From Datisca glomerata (taxonomy: Eukaryota > Streptophyta > Magnoliopsida > Cucurbitales > Datiscaceae): 64,000 nt of DNA. Position 1 is the stretch's first letter, and each line of letters opens with the position of its first letter. A model generated the notes under the pieces. It saw only the letters and a program-made list of their open reading frames with translations. It was not told the origin of the DNA and did not search any database. This document shows positions 11,130-22,692 of this stretch, in pieces. The stretch is taken from positions 1,748,805 through 1,812,804 of the forward strand of contig QANY01005768.1 of the NCBI GenBank assembly GCA_003255025.1. The letters run 5' to 3'. The position numbers and the translations under genes are program-made.

Positions 11130-12600
11130 CTCATAGGCCATGGTTGGTCCTAAAGTAAATCTATGGCAAGAAGCCATGAACGTTGAGATACAATCGATGT
11201 ACTCAAATGGAGTTTGGTAACTTGTATATCCTCTTAAAGGGGTAAAAACTGTAGGTGCAAATAGATTTATAAGAAAAAGAGAGGTCTGGATGGGAATCCG
11301 GAGATATTCCAAGCTAGGCTAGTAGTCAAGGGCTACACCTAAAAGGAAGGTATTGACTATGATGATACATTCTCGCCGTTGGTCATGCTTAAATCCATCT
11401 GAATCCTCCTATCCTTTGTTGCTACCCTCGATTATAAAGTCTGGCAGATGGATGTCAAGACTACTTTTCTGAATGACAATCTTAAAGAGCGCATTTATAT
11501 GGCTCAACCAGACGGGTTCATAGAGAAATACCAAGAGAGAAAGGTTTGTGAACTACTGAAGTCCATTTATAGACTTAAGCAAGCGTCTTGATCGTGGAAT
11601 ATTAGATTCGATGAAACTATCAAGAATTTTAGTTTTGAGCAGTTAGTGGATAAACCCAGTGTGTATAAGCTGATACATGAAGGGAATCTGGTTTTTCTGG
11701 TTTTGTACATGAATGATACTCTACTCATTGGGAATGATGTAGGAGAATTGTCTGATGTCAAGATTTAGCTTGAAAAGCAAATTGATATGAAGGATATTGG
11801 AGAAGCTGTCTTTGTCCTAGGTATTCAGATCTTTTGTATTAGAAGAACAGACAATTTACACTATCTCAAGCATCCTATATTGATAAGGTGATGGATCACT
11901 TCAGTATGCAAGACTCCAAGAAGGGATATATTCCTTTCAGGCATGAAGTCAGCCTCTCTAAGGAGCAGTCTCCAAAGACTCCTCAAGAAGAGGAAGACAT
12001 AAGAAAGATTTCATATGCGTCAGCCATAGGAAGTCTTATGTATGCGATGCTTTGCACTAGGCCAGGCATTTGCTATCAGTGGGTGTGGTGAGTAGTTTCC
12101 AATCTAATCCTGGGCTCGAGCATTAGAATTTTTTCAAGCATATCCTTAAGTATCTCAGGAGAACAAGGAGACAATGATTCTAGAAGGTCCACGTCAGGAT
12201 CGGTGTTTGTCCTAAACGGAGGAGCAGTTGTATGGAGAAGTATCAAGCAATCTTGTATTGTTGATTCTAACATGAAAGTTGAGTATGTGGCACCTTGTGA
12301 AGCTACAAAGGAGACTGTATGATTTAAAAAGTTCTTGAAACCTCTGGAAGTTGTTCTAGAAGCTGACAAGCTCATGACACTTTATTGCGAGAACAGTGGG
12401 GCTATAGCGAATTTGAAGTAACCAAAGAGCCAAAATATATCCAAACACATAGAGTGTAAATATCACCTATTTATTGGGATTGTGCAGCGTTGAGATGTTA
12501 TAGTAGCACACATATCGATGGTCAACAACCTGGCAGATCAATTCACTAAGACTTTAAGCAGTAAAGTCTTTTATGGTCATCTGGAGGGTATGGGGATACG
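11130..12600 (+). pseudogene. Copia A reverse transcriptase and RNase H (broken)
   Basis: RT starts around LWQEAMNVEIQSMYSNGVW (about 11160-11220). The active-site region at about 11705-11740 reads LYMNDTLLIGND, where active elements have YVDD, so Val and Asp are both replaced. RNase H follows: MQDSKKGYIPFRHEVSL and SYASAIGSLMYAMLCTRPG lie in an open run at 11888-12091. Degenerate sequence then runs to the DQFTKT-like tail near 12540. Stops and frameshifts are frequent. The order RT then RNase H just before the purine tract and LTR fits Copia. Confidence 0.8.
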
Positions 12601-12624
12601 AGATTGTACAAACCTACTTTATTC

Positions 12625-12636
12625 CAAGTGAGAGAT
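12625..12636 (+). other. Polypurine tract of Copia A
   Basis: The sequence caagtgagagat lies immediately before the LTR start at 12637. It matches the usual plant Copia second-strand primer (aagtgggagat type). Confidence 0.7.
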
Positions 12637-14340
12637 TGTTGGAATTATATCCATAAAATAGGGTGTAATAACTATTTATGAGTATTTAATTATTTCTCAG
12701 ACATTTTGTATTACTAAATTTAATGAATGAATGAAAGTTTTTCTGCTAATTAAAGTGTGTTTATAATTTACTCAAGTCCTGAAACTATTATAAATGTAAG
12801 AAGAGTAAAGACTGAGGGGTCTTCCAAACAAACTCTTTTGAAATAGTTCAAAATGTTTTTTATAGTCTTAGGATTGACTGGGCAATCGAGTCCGATTATG
12901 ACTGTTAGGTTGAACCAAAGGATGCCGGTCTTGGGGCATGGGAGTGGAGACTCTAACGGTTGACCCAGACATGTTATAGAACATGTTGAATATACCAATA
13001 AAAAATTAGTTTGGAGTAAAGCCATTTATCTAGCTCTAAATCTAATTGTTTACACCTTAAGGGTATTTTGGTGATCACTTTAATCCTGAGGTGAATACGA
13101 AACTTAACTTAGTTACTTGCGGTCTTTGATACACGAAAGGAGTGAGTTCGAATTGTCGGATAATATATCGGCTGTTGGGATCATGATTCAACTATTTTGG
13201 TGTTACGTTATTCACAGATATGAAATTTGTGGTGAGATTACAATATGCAACAATATCATCTTATATTTTATTGATGAGTGTGTGAATAAATAAACCTGGT
13301 AAGTACTCAATGAAATAAATGATTGAATAAGACATGGTGAACTGTGTGAGATAATTCACTGTTATGTCTTTCTTATTCACACTCAATACATGAGTTAAGA
13401 AAATAACAACTAGAAAGGTAAAATGGTAATTTCATATTCCACTCTTGTTACTGATATTTACGAAGAGTCGTACGATGTTAAGATTAAATAGATCGAAAAT
13501 TTATGGAGATAAATTCACCGAGTATTTGAGTCCTATAGGTTTATTCATGTGGGTCCATTCGGTCTTGGGATTAGCTCATAAGAACAGGAATGTGAAACAT
13601 ATGTTGGACTAAAAATGTGTTTTTTGGACCAAGATATACTTCATGAACCCATATGTGATGGGTATCATCACTAGAGTAGTGGAGAGCAAGAATTAATATT
13701 CAAATTAATTAATTATATTTTCTAATTATTGGATAACTAGTAAATTAATTAATTGCAATTTAATTTATCAATTTGGATTGATGAATTTGGACACAGTATT
13801 GACTCTAGAGAAATGTAAAATTTTGACAATTACAATAAAGGGAGGAGAATTTCCATAATTTACAGTATGCGGGTATATGTGTAAATTCTGTAATCTTTAT
13901 ATAATATTTGAAATTAGAGTTGTCTTCCTAAATGTGTTGACATAACATAGATCACAGTGTGTGATTACACATAGTAAGAAAATAGTTTCTCTCTCCCATC
14001 CCTGTTGTCGCCGAAATCTAGAGGTTAAGAGAAAAAAATATCTTTTTTCTTCTGTTGTTTTGAAAGCCCACACTTAATTCGTGACGACATCCTATTGAGA
14101 TATACTTATAAATTGTACGAGTGGTTGTTGATGCGAAGATTGATTCAAGTTCAACGAAGAACGAAGAACGCAGTATAATATTATTTCAACCTCTTCTAAA
14201 TACGTCAATCTAAATATGCATGATCATAAAAGGTTTTATATTTAATATGATTAAATAGTTTATGTGAAAAAAATTTGATTTTCCGTCCACGAAACGTTCG
14301 TGGTTCATTTTTTCTCATATTTTTAAAACCCGATCCAACA
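12637..14340 (+). repeat. Complete 3' LTR of Copia A (1704 bp)
   Basis: It starts tgttggaattatatcc right after a polypurine tract and ends gatccaaca, giving the TG...CA termini of an LTR. The second half is repeated at 573-1499, and its end again at 1-114. A stretch around 13985-14015 (ccctgttgtcgccgaaatct) is the most conserved block between copies. The segment 12768-13025 shows an open minus-strand frame with no recognisable protein, which I treat as chance. Confidence 0.85.
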
Positions 14341-15215
14341 GTGTCAACAAACGATTGGACAAACCAATTATTTTATGGCAATTGAGAAAATGCCACGTGT
14401 CCTATTGATACAACACATCAAATAAAATAATGACAGGTGTCATCTTAAATATAGTCACGTGTCACTAGACCTCCCTCAAAACTTCTATAAATAAGTGAGA
14501 GTCTCATTTCACAAGGCAATAGTTTTTCCAGAGAAACAAAAGCTCTCAGAAGACTTAAAGAAATTCTACAGTTCAAAAAGAAGAATTTCAATAATTCTAC
14601 AAGAGTTTCATCTCAGATTCAAGACATTCAAGCTACACGACAAGTTCGATTAATCTCTAAACAAGCTTGAAGCCTAGTGATTTAAGAAGAGTTCATCCAA
14701 GTCTTTTTCCATTAAAAAGGTAGAAGATTCAACTTTCAATGAAATTTAATATCAAGCATCGAATTGAACTTCACTATAGAAAAAGAATAATTGAATATTC
14801 TTTATAAAGAATTCATAAATAGAGATTGTACGCATCAAAATTATCAATACAAAAATCATATCAATTTGTCATTCTTCGATTTTCTTAATAACGAAATTTG
14901 TGCATACAATAACTTGTCTACTATCGTTTATTTTACTAACTGTAAAAGACAAATTTTTAACAATGTTGTCTAACTTCTTTCTTTTCTAAACCCCAGGTTA
15001 ATAAACTTCTGCTTTTGTTGATGGCTATTTTTGCTATTTCACGAATATTTTTGTATGATTTTATATATTTTCGCCTGAGTCATGAATTTTTGTTTACTGT
15101 TTCCAATTTTTAAGATTCTTCACCAAAGATTCATTCACCTCATTTCAAAACTATGATTTAAGGGTTTTTATTGTACTCCTAATTTTTGAGTAGATGACGA
15201 TTATGGTAAGTGGAC
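14341..15215 (+). promoter_or_regulatory. Promoter-like orphan segment
   Basis: A non-coding segment beginning just outside Copia A. It has two CACGTG G-box cores (about 14395 and 14457), a TATA-like ctataaataag (about 14486) and an AG-rich transcribed-looking leader (14520-14780). The layout resembles the promoter and R region of an LTR or of another reverse-transcribing element, but no terminal motif, primer site or ORF supports any one family. It continues past the LINE2 insertion to about 18288. Confidence 0.35.
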
Positions 15216-15224
15216 AAAGTCTGT
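15216..15224. repeat. Target site duplication of LINE2 (left copy)
   Basis: aagtctgtt occurs here beside a T-run, and again at 18171-18179 at the other end of LINE2. The nine-base match at both edges marks the insertion site. Confidence 0.7.
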
Positions 15225-18170
15225 TTTTTTGTCAACAAAGAAGGGTGCAAAAACACCCCTACAGAACTTCAATTACGAAACTAGGAAAAGTTTCAACAAG
15301 AATAATTGGATCAAAAGCAAAACATCATCTCTTGGCACAAACATGAGCCAAGATGTTGAAAGAACGATTACAATGAAAGAAACGACAATCAAAGAAATTA
15401 GACTTCAAAGCAAGAGCATCATAAATTAAAGGAGCAATCTCACTGTCACCGTAATTAGCCGAAATTGCTGCTTTAATAACAAGACTAGAATCTAAAAAAA
15501 TAGCAAGCTATCTTGGCAGACGCGATGGCTCTCCTCTAAACCCCATAATAACGCTCGAGCCTCCACAATTAGAACACTCGAACAGTCATAGATGGCTTTG
15601 AGACCGCAAGTAATAAGATGTCCCCGAGGACTCCATAGAGCCCAGTCATTTGCTCCAGGAGAATCTGTCGATTTCCATGTTGCATCAGTGAAAAGCTTCC
15701 AGCAAGTATGTAGATCAGGGGTATCATTGCTCGCACTCAGAGAAGGAATTAATGCTGGTTTAAATCCATTAGTTCTAAGGACTCGGAAAATTGAGTAGTA
15801 ATCAAATGCACTGCTTCCATAGGGGAAGCAGTCGTGTCCATAAAACATCGGCCATTTCTAATCTTCCACAATCTCCAACTCCCAGATATAAACCAAATGA
15901 TATTGTACGACCCGTCCTCCATAGTCCTCGATAAGCTCTCCTTTATTCTCTGCCAATATCTCTAAAGCAGCACCTCTCCAATATGTCCGAGAAAAGAGAG
16001 AGAGGGCTAGCAAACAAAAAATACCTCGCAAACGGGTAGAAAAAAGAATGGGTTCAAGGGTCTCATTGTTTTCATCACAACATGAACAAACCGGGTTAAT
16101 ATTCATACCTAGCTAGGGACATACTTTTCAGACCATCCAGATAACCTAGTTGTGGTACGCTCCAAGATATTACTAAACACATGCTTCTTTGAAAGTCCAA
16201 AGTTTGTATTGATACCAAGGTACTTATTAACAGAAGCTGAAAAAAATCATATTCATGAATCTGGACAGCATACATTTTCTGGTATCTGACACATCAGCGT
16301 TAAAAATGATTGAACATTTTTTATAGTTCACTACTTGGCCCAAAATCCGGCTATATCTATCAATAATATTAAAAATTGATGCAAATTCAGCTTCAGAAGC
16401 ATTCGAGAAGAGCATGGAATCATCAACAAAATTAAATGAGATACACATGGACCAGAAGGAGAGAATTGAACCCCTAGAAATAAGCTTAGAATCACATGCA
16501 CCTTTTAGCAGACTAGATAGAGCTTCTGAACATATAAGGAAGAGAAAAAGGGACAAAGGATCCCCTTGTCTCAAACCTCTCAAAGGAACAATAGTTAAAC
16601 TTAATTCTCCATTAATCACAATATTATAGGCCACAAAAGAAATACAAGCCTAAATCCAAGAACACCATAATCATAGAAGCCCAATTTCCTCAACATTTCG
16701 ATGAAAAAACAACATTCAACCCTATTATAAGCCTTAGACATGTCAATTTTAATAGCAGCCGAATGCTTTCTACCTTTTCTACGAATGTGTTATTCAAGCA
16801 ATATTTCGTGAGCTATCAAAATATTTTCAATTATCAACCATCCTAGAATAAACACGCTTTGATTTTCACTAATGACTTTAGGTATAACCATTTTTAGATG
16901 ATTGGTAAGAATTTTAGCTATGACTTTGTAAATCACATTACAGAGGCTAATAGGATGAAGCTGATTCATATTTCTATGGCTCAGGGTTTTAGGTATAAGA
17001 ACAATGTGTGCATGATTAATGTTTTGGGGTAAAATACATGAAGAGAAAATCGTCTTAATCATATCCATAACATATGTACCTACAATCTCCCAATGTTGTT
17101 GGAAGAAGGCTGCATTAAATCCATTTGGACTAGGGGATTCAGTAGGATGCATCCCATTGTAGCTTCTATAATTTCCTCCTCCATGACAATATTGTCAAGA
17201 AATAAGTGATCTTCATCTGAGATCTTCCCTGATACATTACACAGAGTACTACGCATGTCTTCTATCGTTTGGTTGGTTGAAGAGAAAATAAAGCTAACAT
17301 ACTCAATAACCACACCACTAATATGCAATGGGTCTGTATTGCGCACTCCATTATCATCCTCCATTCTAAATGTTTTTTTTTTTGGATTTTCTCTGACTCT
17401 AAAACATTTGAGTAAAAGAATTTTGGGTTATGATCACCCAAATTCAGCCATTCCATTCTAATTTGGTCCCTCCAGTACGCTTCTTCATCCACTGTAGCGT
17501 GACGCTGATTATCTTCAAGTTTCCTAAACTGAAAAAATCTGGTTCGATATCACTGTATGCCTCTTGAAGCTTTCCGATCGTGTGTTCCATAAGATGTTTG
17601 AAGTTGGCAATTTTACAGTTCCTCCTCCAATTCAGGATTCTATTACAGATGAACCCCAATTTATCAGTGAAGGGAAGAATGTGTCCTTGTCCATTCCATT
17701 CTAAACTAGCCTTGCGAATAGTCTCACGACACTAAACAAAAGAGTTGCATCGTCTATCATACAAAAAAAAGGCTTCACTTTGTTGTTCACCGTATTAGTA
17801 TCTAACAACAAAGCGCATGATTTGATCCCCGTAAAGTCAAATGGTGAAGCTTAGGATTTGGAAACAACTCCGACCATGAAGCTCTGACCAAACATCTGCT
17901 AATTCTTTCCAATATGAGCTCTGAACCATACCTTCTTCTGCATGACCTGGTGAAAGGAGGCAAAACAAAACCGATATCTACCATATCATTATCCTGGGCT
18001 AAACCTGGTAAAATGGTAATATTGTTACTGCTTCTGAAATCCCCCTTACCTTTCTCCTATCCCGACATAATGTCATTAAAATCCTCAATAATAACACATA
18101 AATCATCACCGTGTCTAATACGTTAGGATTTAATATCCAGTTGTTGAGTCTTAACTTTCATAACAGAACT
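15225..18170 (-). mobile_element. LINE2: 5'-truncated plant LINE
   Basis: On the minus strand it opens inside the endonuclease domain near 18170 and runs through RT, zf-RVT and RNase H. It ends in a short A-run (T-run at 15223-15229 on the plus strand). Exact 9-bp copies of aagtctgtt flank it. 5' truncation and a short poly-A with a target duplication are hallmarks of target-primed reverse transcription. It interrupts the promoter-like segment that begins at 14341. Confidence 0.85.
15325..18170 (-). pseudogene. LINE2 ORF2: endonuclease C-terminus, RT and RNase H
   Basis: The truncated ORF begins within the endonuclease (EDFNDIMSG near 18080, then SWSELFPNPKLHHL and RGSNHALC near 17850). A connector reads WLNLGDHNPKFFYSN (about 17450). 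RT motifs are SPNGFNAAFFQQHW and HIVLIPKT (17140-17000), GLRQGDPLSLFLFL (about 16580) and the active-site box FVDDSMLF (about 16420), a YADD variant. zf-RVT is at 16106-15858. RNase H follows with LFTDATWKS, EARALLWGLEESH, and after a frameshift DSSLVIKA and NILAHVCAKR, ending at a stop at 15325-15327. At least four frame changes make it non-functional. Confidence 0.82.
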
Positions 18171-18288
18171 AAGTCTGTTCTATACGTGAAGGGAAAAAGT
18201 TTGTTCGTTGCAATGTTTATGTACTCGGTTTACTCCATCCCAATTTCAATTGTTTGTTGATGAAAAACTATTACATTATATTGGATGT

Positions 18289-19277
18289 TGTAGATAGTGG
18301 ACCACCTCATCATGAACGACGTGTTTGAGTATGCATGTGGCACTCAAGGATGGGATTGGATGGCTCATACATGGCACGATTAGGCTGAATAGGATAATAA
18401 TGAATACGTTTGTACGGGCCGTGCCTAGGCCTACAAGGGTGGAAAGCCCATTTCGAGATCGTAGGTTAAGTGTTTAGTCTCGCCTTCAAGCTAAGTGACA
18501 AAGGCTTGAAGGCTCTTCCTTGCCTGGGAATAATCTTGGGGCTGTGGTCTGATAGGATTAGAACAAGATTACGCTATACAAGGAGACGAGAACTACTCGA
18601 CGGGTATGGCATCCTCAGGCACATTAGATGTGCCCCTTCTAAGGAAGTGAGGTAAAAATGACGTGAACCATCTCTTAAGAGTCGGTATGGTTCCGTGGCT
18701 GGTTGAGACAACTCAACCCCCCTCCACGGTGGGTTGAGGCACCTAACCCCGTCCCTATGGTGGGTGTCGTGTGCTCCATTTCACGTGTCTCATCGTTCAA
18801 TCTACCGCCGGGAAAACTCAACGACAGCAAGTCTCCTTCAGAGTCTATTATGCAATGTGAGTCCAACAGCTGTAATCCGACTGCTTGATGTCACTAAGGC
18901 ACAACCAGTTGAGAATGAAATATGACCATGTTTATTAATGTGGTGTTGTTTCAAGTTCGTGATACACGTGTTCACATTGTTATCACGTGATTACCATGAG
19001 GGGACACTAGCGGTCCTCACCTGGTCCCATCTATATAAAGGACCCTTGATATCATTATTGGGGCATTCAATTCTCACTTATCCCGACGTCAAACTTCGAG
19101 AATATTCTCTCCTCGAATTTCTCACATATCTTAGAGTTTCAAAAGAATTTGTCATCTTCCAGCGGCTGCCTAAGGTTGTTTGTCCTTCACTCTCCGATCA
19201 CAAACTCTCACATTCCCAGGCTTACTTATCATAGATTAGGGCATTCAAATCACACTTCATCCTAAACCCCATAAACA
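18289..19277 (+). repeat. 5' LTR of gag-only element (989 bp)
   Basis: Starts tgtagatagtggaccacctc and ends cccataaaca. It contains a TATA box (tctatataaagg, about 19029-19040), then a leader ending at the primer site. It is colinear with 22693-23909, except that the right copy has an extra roughly 223-bp unit. GTTGAG-rich repeats (ggttgagac, gggttgaggc) occur near 18700-18740. Confidence 0.8.
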
Positions 19278-19280
19278 TTT

Positions 19281-19298
19281 TGGTGACTCCACTAGGGA
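19281..19298 (+). other. Primer binding site of gag-only element
   Basis: tggtgactccactaggga lies three bases after the LTR end. It resembles the tggcgactctgctgggga-type site of several plant Ty3/Gypsy elements, usually assigned to an Arg tRNA. It is not the Met site used by the Copia elements here. Confidence 0.6.
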
Positions 19299-19468
19299 AT
19301 GACCTATCTAAACTCCATTTGTTCTTAAGTATAGCTGGATGCGAAATAATCATGAGAGCTTCTTCCCATTTGGAAAGAGAGAATGTCAACCCAACTATAG
19401 AGAACCATGACCTGCAATAGGCTACTTTCAGGGAGAGAACCAACCTCTGTGCCATTGTTGCCGCTACA

Positions 19469-20765
19469 ATGACAGTGACAGAGAAAATTAACGTCATCAG
19501 ATAGCTCCAAGCCTCTAACACTAAAATCCGTAACTTGTTGGGTACGTTGACTGCTCTACTTGGAGCTATCCAGAATCCTCCACCACCGCCGCCTGTTGTT
19601 CATGTTATCCTTCCTCACACGGTAAACCAGAATAACGCCGATAGATGGATTCCACCTATAAATTCTGAGGGCTCATCCGGGTCAGGAATAGGAAATAATG
19701 ATCAGAATGCGGGTCACTCGAGCAAACCCGAAGTGTTATCATTTCACCAACAACCTTCTGAGAAGCCTTCGCATGCCCCACGTCGGCATATGATGTCTCA
19801 GTCAATGGCACCGACACTGACACTTTCGTTACCAATGAGACACTCTAAAAGATGTTGGAGATGGAGCATATCAAAGCCTCTCTGAGCGAGACAATAGTAG
19901 ACTTTCATCCTTCTTACCTATGCGAGCTAGCCATGAAGCCATACTCGTCCGACTATGTACCCCTAAAGTACTATAAGTATAACGGGAAGGATGGATGTGC
20001 TGGGGAGCACATTATACATTTGATTGATGACTTGGGCCCACACGGATGTGATAAGTCCATGAGGTTGAGGGATTTGAAAATCACTGACCGAGAAAACATA
20101 CACATGGTACATCAATCTTGCACCGGAATCAGTTTTAATGTAGTCGCATATGGTATCTGCCTTCATGATAAATTTTTTTGTGTCTGAGAAAAAGATAAGC
20201 ATTCTCGAGTTGGGGCGTGAGCGTCAAAAGAAAGATGATGACCTAATGACTTATGTCATACGGTTCAAAGAGAAAGCATTGGATTGTCAGGAAGAGTGGA
20301 AGGAAGAAGATTTGGTGAGGATGTGCATATGCGCAATGATGAATGACTATAGTGCGCATTTGGAGAACCTCGACATCGCCACTTTCTCACGCCTTCATAT
20401 AGCTGCTCAACGCACCAACACTTTAGTGTCTAGGCTAAAAGTTACAGAATAGAGTGAGTGCAGGGGGCTTGCATGGAAGCCCACAAGATACACGTCGCAA
20501 GTAGCCTGGCACAACCCTAAGGATGATGTGCAATACAGGACAGAAGTGAAAGGGATGATCCACCACATTTTCCCTACACCATGGATAAGGTGGAAGCGTT
20601 GTTGGATGCATGGATCAAGGATAATGTTGTGCATAGACCTTGGGTGGAAAACTTACCCACTGGATAAGAAATAGAATCACCTCAATATTGCAGCTTCCAC
20701 CGAGACACCACTCATGCGACCAAAGATTGTAAAACTTTGAGACGTATTTTCCATGACAAGCTCTA
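19469..20765 (+). pseudogene. Gag of the gag-only element (broken)
   Basis: Likely start ATG 19469 (MTVTEKINVIR), then an in-frame TAG and a Pro-rich linker (AIQNPPPPPPVVH, about 19565-19600). The frame changes near 19850 (MEHIKASLSETIVDF, YYKYNGKDG) and again near 20150. The retrotransposon gag core reads LGRERQKKDDDLMTYVIRF then KEKALDCQEEW (about 20205-20300). After a stop at 20450-20452 a further frame carries YCSFHRDTTHATKDCKTL (about 20686-20740), a C-x2-H-x4-H-x4-C knuckle of the form seen in Ty3/Gypsy gags. Gag would package the element RNA. Two frameshifts and at least three stops mean no full product. Confidence 0.7.
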
Positions 20766-22692
20766 AAAATGGGATATAATTAACGCGGAGATAGAAGTCA
20801 TGGGGAACCAATCTTTCCCCCCGCAAACTACATGATCATCGTGATAGGAAGTGGTTGATATACTATAAAGCCCGAGGAGGGATACATTAAGTACAAAGGC
20901 AACCATGGATTGTAAGGTCCAAATATTATCAACTCGAAGTCACAATACACATGTTTATTTATAGAATGCCTAATGTGAAAATTACAATTATTTGTCTATG
21001 TGCATGTTTGTACGAATAGGAAGGGCCACATGAGACCACATTCATGGGTGATAGTAAACATTACTGATGGGATGACCCTCAAACGCTTCAAGTCATATCG
21101 ACGATGTTCAACTTTAAGTGCATAAAAAACTATCATGTTTAGCATTGCAATTTTTACTTCAAATTTTGTGATTATCTAAATAGCTTGAAAACTTATAACA
21201 CGTTAGTCATCCTGAAATACAATTAAGACTCGTTTCAACAAAGCTTGTTCCTGAAACATGTGTAAGAAGTTTTAGCAAAGTTAGCTCCTGGAAGGAATTT
21301 AAGATGTTTCAGCAAAGGTTGCTCCTGAAACACGTTTAAGACGATTCAAAAAATGTTGTTTCTCAGATGCATTTAAGACGTTTAAGTAAAGTTAGTTCTT
21401 GGAACGCATTTAAGACATTTCAGCAAAGATCATTATTGGAACGTGTTTAAGACGTTTCAACAAAAATTGTTCCTGGAACGCACTTAAGACGTTTCAGCAA
21501 AGTTTGTTCCTAAAACGCACTTAAGCCATTTTCAGCAAAACTTATTCCTAGAGTGCGTTTGAGACGTTTCAGTAGAGTATGTCCCTGGGATGCATTTAAG
21601 ATGTTTTAGTAAAGTTTGTCCCTGAAATGCAATAAAGATATTTTAGTAAAGGTAGTTGGGTGGAACTTAGCCGCTGTTGTAAATCCTCGTAAAGCGAAAT
21701 TTGACTGCCATAACGTGTTTGAAATACAAAAGTTGTTATAACTACTTACTTCACTCGTTAACACAGAATAAGACTGTTTCTGTGTAAATTAAATCTAACT
21801 TAGAGATTTATTATGAATATGCTTATGCTTAAAGTCATACGTGAGAGCAACATATATGTGAAGTAGGGTTACATGATAATGAGGCATGATAATGGTTCGA
21901 AGTAGGAACTAATGATCATGTGTGTTGAAACTTCAAAGTAGGAACTGATACATGATAAAATATGAAGTAGGAATGGTTATATAACCCTTTAAGCTTGACC
22001 ATTACGGATAATTCAATATGCACATGCCTCCTTAGGTAATTTGATTATATTTTTGTGTATATGTGCGCCTTCTTAAGCTGTATCATGGAGGTTCCTACGT
22101 GTATAGAATCGTCTATGGACGACACTCCAACATGTGCACCTGGCGCTGAGCCATTTTTTATGAGCTTCGCCCTGGTTAGTTATCTAACTATCAGAAAGCA
22201 ATGGTACGTTTGTTCATGATTTTAATGAATTATCTTCAGAAATGATTATGAACACATCATTGAGCTGTAACTATCATATACGAGAATAATGTAGGTAGAA
22301 AGAATTGCCTAGCTCTATGATACATATATTACCATGATACCTATGAGAATAATGTAGGTAGAAAGAATTGGCCACACAGTATGAACATGCATATGATACA
22401 TATATTACCATGTATATTCTATTGTGCTAACATTACACTTAAGGCTGTGCTTCGTTAGTGTATATGTTTTTTCAGCTAGTCATTCCTTCTTTCTTCGCTA
22501 GTCACCTACTTCTTTCAGCTCTTACTAGAAGCTAAATGGAAGTAATTGGTACATCATCAGATCTAGTTGGAGACGACAACAACAAAGATGGCCATCACAG
22601 TTTAATATTTAGCTCATCAATTAAGGCCACAACGCATGCATGGACTATGTACAAGTTTAACTACTACACATTTGAACTTCTACATGGGCTAA
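20766..22692 (+). other. Non-coding body of gag-only element
   Basis: This is where pol would be expected, but no RT, RNase H, protease or integrase motif is readable in six frames. It holds a 37-bp tandem array (21226-21655) and a region with recurring gaagtaggaa motifs (21860-21975). A near duplication of the phrase around agaataatgtaggtagaaag occurs at 22282-22301 and 22342-22361. It ends at the right LTR. Confidence 0.6.
21226..21655 (+). repeat. 37-bp tandem repeat array, about 11.5 copies
   Basis: Diverged units of 37 bases (36-39) follow each other without spacers. The core is aagacgtttcagcaaag, then a middle of the type ttgttcctgg, then aacgcattt. Copies differ by about 15-30 percent by eye. 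It lies between gag and the 3' LTR. There are no unique spacers, so it is not CRISPR-like. Confidence 0.85.

Larger units (their letters stand above)
573..14340 (+). mobile_element. Copia A: decayed Ty1/Copia retrotransposon with a nested LINE
   Basis: Order on the plus strand: truncated 5' LTR, primer site, long leader (interrupted by LINE1), gag at 8970, protease remnant, integrase, reverse transcriptase, RNase H, purine tract and complete 3' LTR. Gag, integrase, RT and RNase H occur in the order typical of Ty1/Copia. All domains carry stops or frameshifts, and the RT active-site box reads YMND instead of YVDD. The element is dead. A tandem LTR-leader remnant precedes it at 1-572, so the locus once held a multi-LTR array or went through LTR recombination. 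No target duplication can be read because the left end is lost. Confidence 0.8.

Noticed and set aside
14341..15215. Firm call of an endogenous pararetrovirus from the TATA and leader layout
   Set aside because: No coat, movement or polymerase motif is present. The layout alone cannot distinguish it from an LTR or a host promoter.
15229..15429. 66-codon plus-strand frame, Lys/Thr-rich
   Set aside because: It is antisense to the RNase H C-terminus and 3' UTR of LINE2, whose minus-strand motifs are recognisable.
18675..18925. Overlapping 60-codon frames in the 5' LTR of the gag-only element
   Set aside because: They occur on both strands in a repetitive LTR segment and match no family.
21226..21655. 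Regular 37-bp repeats suggest a CRISPR array
   Set aside because: Units are contiguous with no unique spacers, and the setting is a plant LTR element.
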